Both the position numbers and the translations under genes were made by a program. A DNA stretch of 64,000 nt from Auanema rhodensis (lineage: Eukaryota; Nematoda; Chromadorea; Rhabditida; Rhabditidae), in contig OZ059897.1 of NCBI GenBank assembly GCA_964057225.1, positions 10,354,001 to 10,418,000 on the forward strand, in the 5' to 3' direction. Shown piece after piece: positions 62,436 to 64,000 of the stretch. Below the pieces are notes generated by a model. The model had not been told where the DNA came from. It worked only from the letters and a program-made list of their open reading frames with translations, and did no database searches. Numbering within the stretch: the first letter of the stretch is position 1; each line of letters begins with the position of its first letter.

Positions 62436-62694
62436 TTTTTTGTTTTGAAATTTAAATGCTATAAAATTATTGCTTGCTTGTCATGTTAGATTTGTTTAAT
62501 TTAAATACTTATTTAAGTTCCAACAATTTTTGATTAAATCACATTCAATTAACTGTATTGTTTTCAAACATAAAGACAAAATTCAACTTCTGTTCATTGA
62601 ATTAGAATTTTCATGTTGTCACACAGAAATTGAAGAATCTTAGTTCTTTCAGTAACAATGAACACACTAACTTTGTTAAGTTGTTGTAATATCG

Positions 62695-62766
62695 GCCCAA
62701 GTAGTATAGTGGTTAGTACTCCACGTTGTGGCCGTGGCGACACAGGTTCGATTCCTGTCTTGGGCA
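62695..62766 (+). tRNA. tRNA-His(GTG) copy 98
   Basis: Y leader with the GTTCTTTCAG spacer deletion; consensus body. Paralog of copy 82. Confidence 0.96.
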
Positions 62767-63026
62767 TTTTTTGTTTTGAAATTTAAATGCTATGAAATTA
62801 TTGCTTGCTTGTCATGTTAGATTTGTTTAACTTAAATACTTATTTAAGTTCTAACAATTTTTGATTTAATCACGTTCAATTAACTGTATTGTTTTCAAAA
62901 ATAAAGACATCTTTCAATTTCTGGTCATTGAATTAGAATTTTCATGTTGTCACACAGAAATTGAAGAATCTTAGTTCATTTTAGTAACAATGAACACACT
63001 AACTTTGTTAAGTTGTTGTAATATCG

Positions 63027-63098
63027 GCCCAAGTAGTATAGTGGTTAGTACTCCACGTTGTGGCCGTGGCGACACAGGTTCGATTCTTGTCTTGGGCA
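63027..63098 (+). tRNA. tRNA-His(GTG) copy 99
   Basis: Y leader; C62 to T variant. Paralog of copy 83. Confidence 0.94.
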
Positions 63099-63356
63099 TT
63101 TTTTGTTTTGAAATTAAAATGCTATAAACATATTGCTTGCTTGTCATGTTAGATTTGTTCAATTTAAATACTTATCTAAGTTCTAACAATTTTTGATTTA
63201 ATCACGTTCAATTAACTGTATTGTTTTCAAAAATAAAGACATCTTTCAATTTCTGGTCATTGAATTAGAATTTTCATGTTGTCACACAGGAAATGAAGAA
63301 TCTTAGTTCATTTCAGTAACAATGAACACAATAATTTTGTTTAGTTTGTAATACCG

Positions 63357-63428
63357 GCCCAAGTAGTATAGTGGTTAGTACTCCACGTTGTGGCCGTGGC
63401 GACACAGGTTCGATTCCTGTCTTGGGCA
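63357..63428 (+). tRNA. tRNA-His(GTG) copy 100
   Basis: X leader; consensus body. Paralog of copy 84. Confidence 0.96.
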
Positions 63429-63688
63429 TTTTTTGTTTTGAAATTTAAATGCTATAAAATTATTGCTTGCTTGTCATGTTAGATTTCTTTAATTTAAATA
63501 CTTATTTAAGTTCCAACAATTTTCGATTAAATCACATTCAATTAACTGTATTGTTTTCAAAAATAAAGACAAAATTCAACTTCTGTTCATTGAATTAGAA
63601 TTTTCATGTTGTCACACAGAAATTGAAGAATCTTAGTTCATTTTAGTAACAATGAACACACTAACTTTGTTAAGTTGTTGTAATATCG

Positions 63689-63760
63689 GCCCAAGTAGTA
63701 TAGTGGTTAGTACTCCACGTTGTGGCCGTGGCGACACAGGTTCGATTCCTGTCTTGGGCA
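63689..63760 (+). tRNA. tRNA-His(GTG) copy 101
   Basis: Y leader; consensus body. Paralog of copy 85; last complete gene in the window. Confidence 0.96.
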
Positions 63761-64000
63761 TTTTTTGTTTTGAAATTTAAATGCTATGAAATTATTGCTT
63801 GCTTGTCATGTTAGATTTGTTTAACTTAAATACTTATTTAAGTTCTAACAATTTTCGATTAAATCACGTTCAATTAACTGTATTGTTTTCAAAAATAAAG
63901 ACAAAATTCAATTTCTGTTCATTGAATTAGAATTTTTATGTTGTCACACAGGAAATGAAGAATCTTAGTTCATTTCAGTAACAATGAACACAATAACTTT

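Larger units (their letters stand above)
51261..64000 (+). repeat. tRNA-His tandem array, block 4 (38 complete units, open to the right)
   Basis: It contains the second copy of the 13-unit block (units 71-83, offset 4,303 from 58-70 once element B is discounted). A further duplication has offset 5,299 (units 80-85 repeated as 96-101). A shorter one has offset 2,980 (units 84-86 as 93-95). The window ends in spacer about 20 bp before the next expected tRNA, so the array continues. Confidence 0.96.

Overview
The window is eukaryotic repeat DNA. It is one very large tandem array of tRNA-His(GTG) genes with four Ty3/Gypsy-type LTR retroelements inserted into it. I count 101 complete tRNA genes. 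All lie on the + strand, one per unit of about 330 bp, and each has an internal Pol III promoter and an oligo-T terminator. No ordinary single-copy host gene is visible. A metazoan, probably a nematode, is my best guess. The reasons are the A73 discriminator of tRNA-His, a 45-nt intron with a T-rich acceptor in an antisense gene, and clustered ACTGATAA GATA-factor sites. The species assignment is inference only.

Layout: 1-3492 is the 5' part of element C, on the - strand: LTR, tRNA-Gln primer site, leader, gag and the start of env; the rest lies off the left edge. 3493-10771 is array 1 (22 tRNAs). 10772-22845 is element A (+), complete, with identical 366-bp LTRs and TTAT target duplications. 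22846-25914 is array 2 (9 tRNAs). 25915-29226 is element B' (-), an internally deleted relative of B with identical 337-bp LTRs and TTAA duplications. 29227-39795 is array 3 (32 tRNAs). 39796-51260 is element B (+), complete, with identical 337-bp LTRs and GTTC duplications. 51261-64000 is array 4 (38 tRNAs), which continues off the right edge.

Elements A and B each carry one uninterrupted frame of about 2,900 codons. Its order is unusual: Gag without zinc knuckles, then a secreted and membrane-anchored Env resembling herpesvirus gB/chuvirus class III fusogens, then protease, RT, RNase H and a DDE integrase. Env therefore sits between Gag and Pol, where the usual order is gag-pol-env. Neither frame has an AUG at its 5' end. 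Element A also carries an antisense two-exon gene in its leader. Element B' looks like the product of an 8.1-kb deletion whose ends resemble splice sites.

The array shows higher-order structure. A 12-unit block (3,978 bp) and a 13-unit block (4,303 bp) are tandemly duplicated. Elements A and B each interrupt one copy of such a block, while the paralogous uninterrupted site survives in the other copy. The insertions are therefore younger than the amplification.
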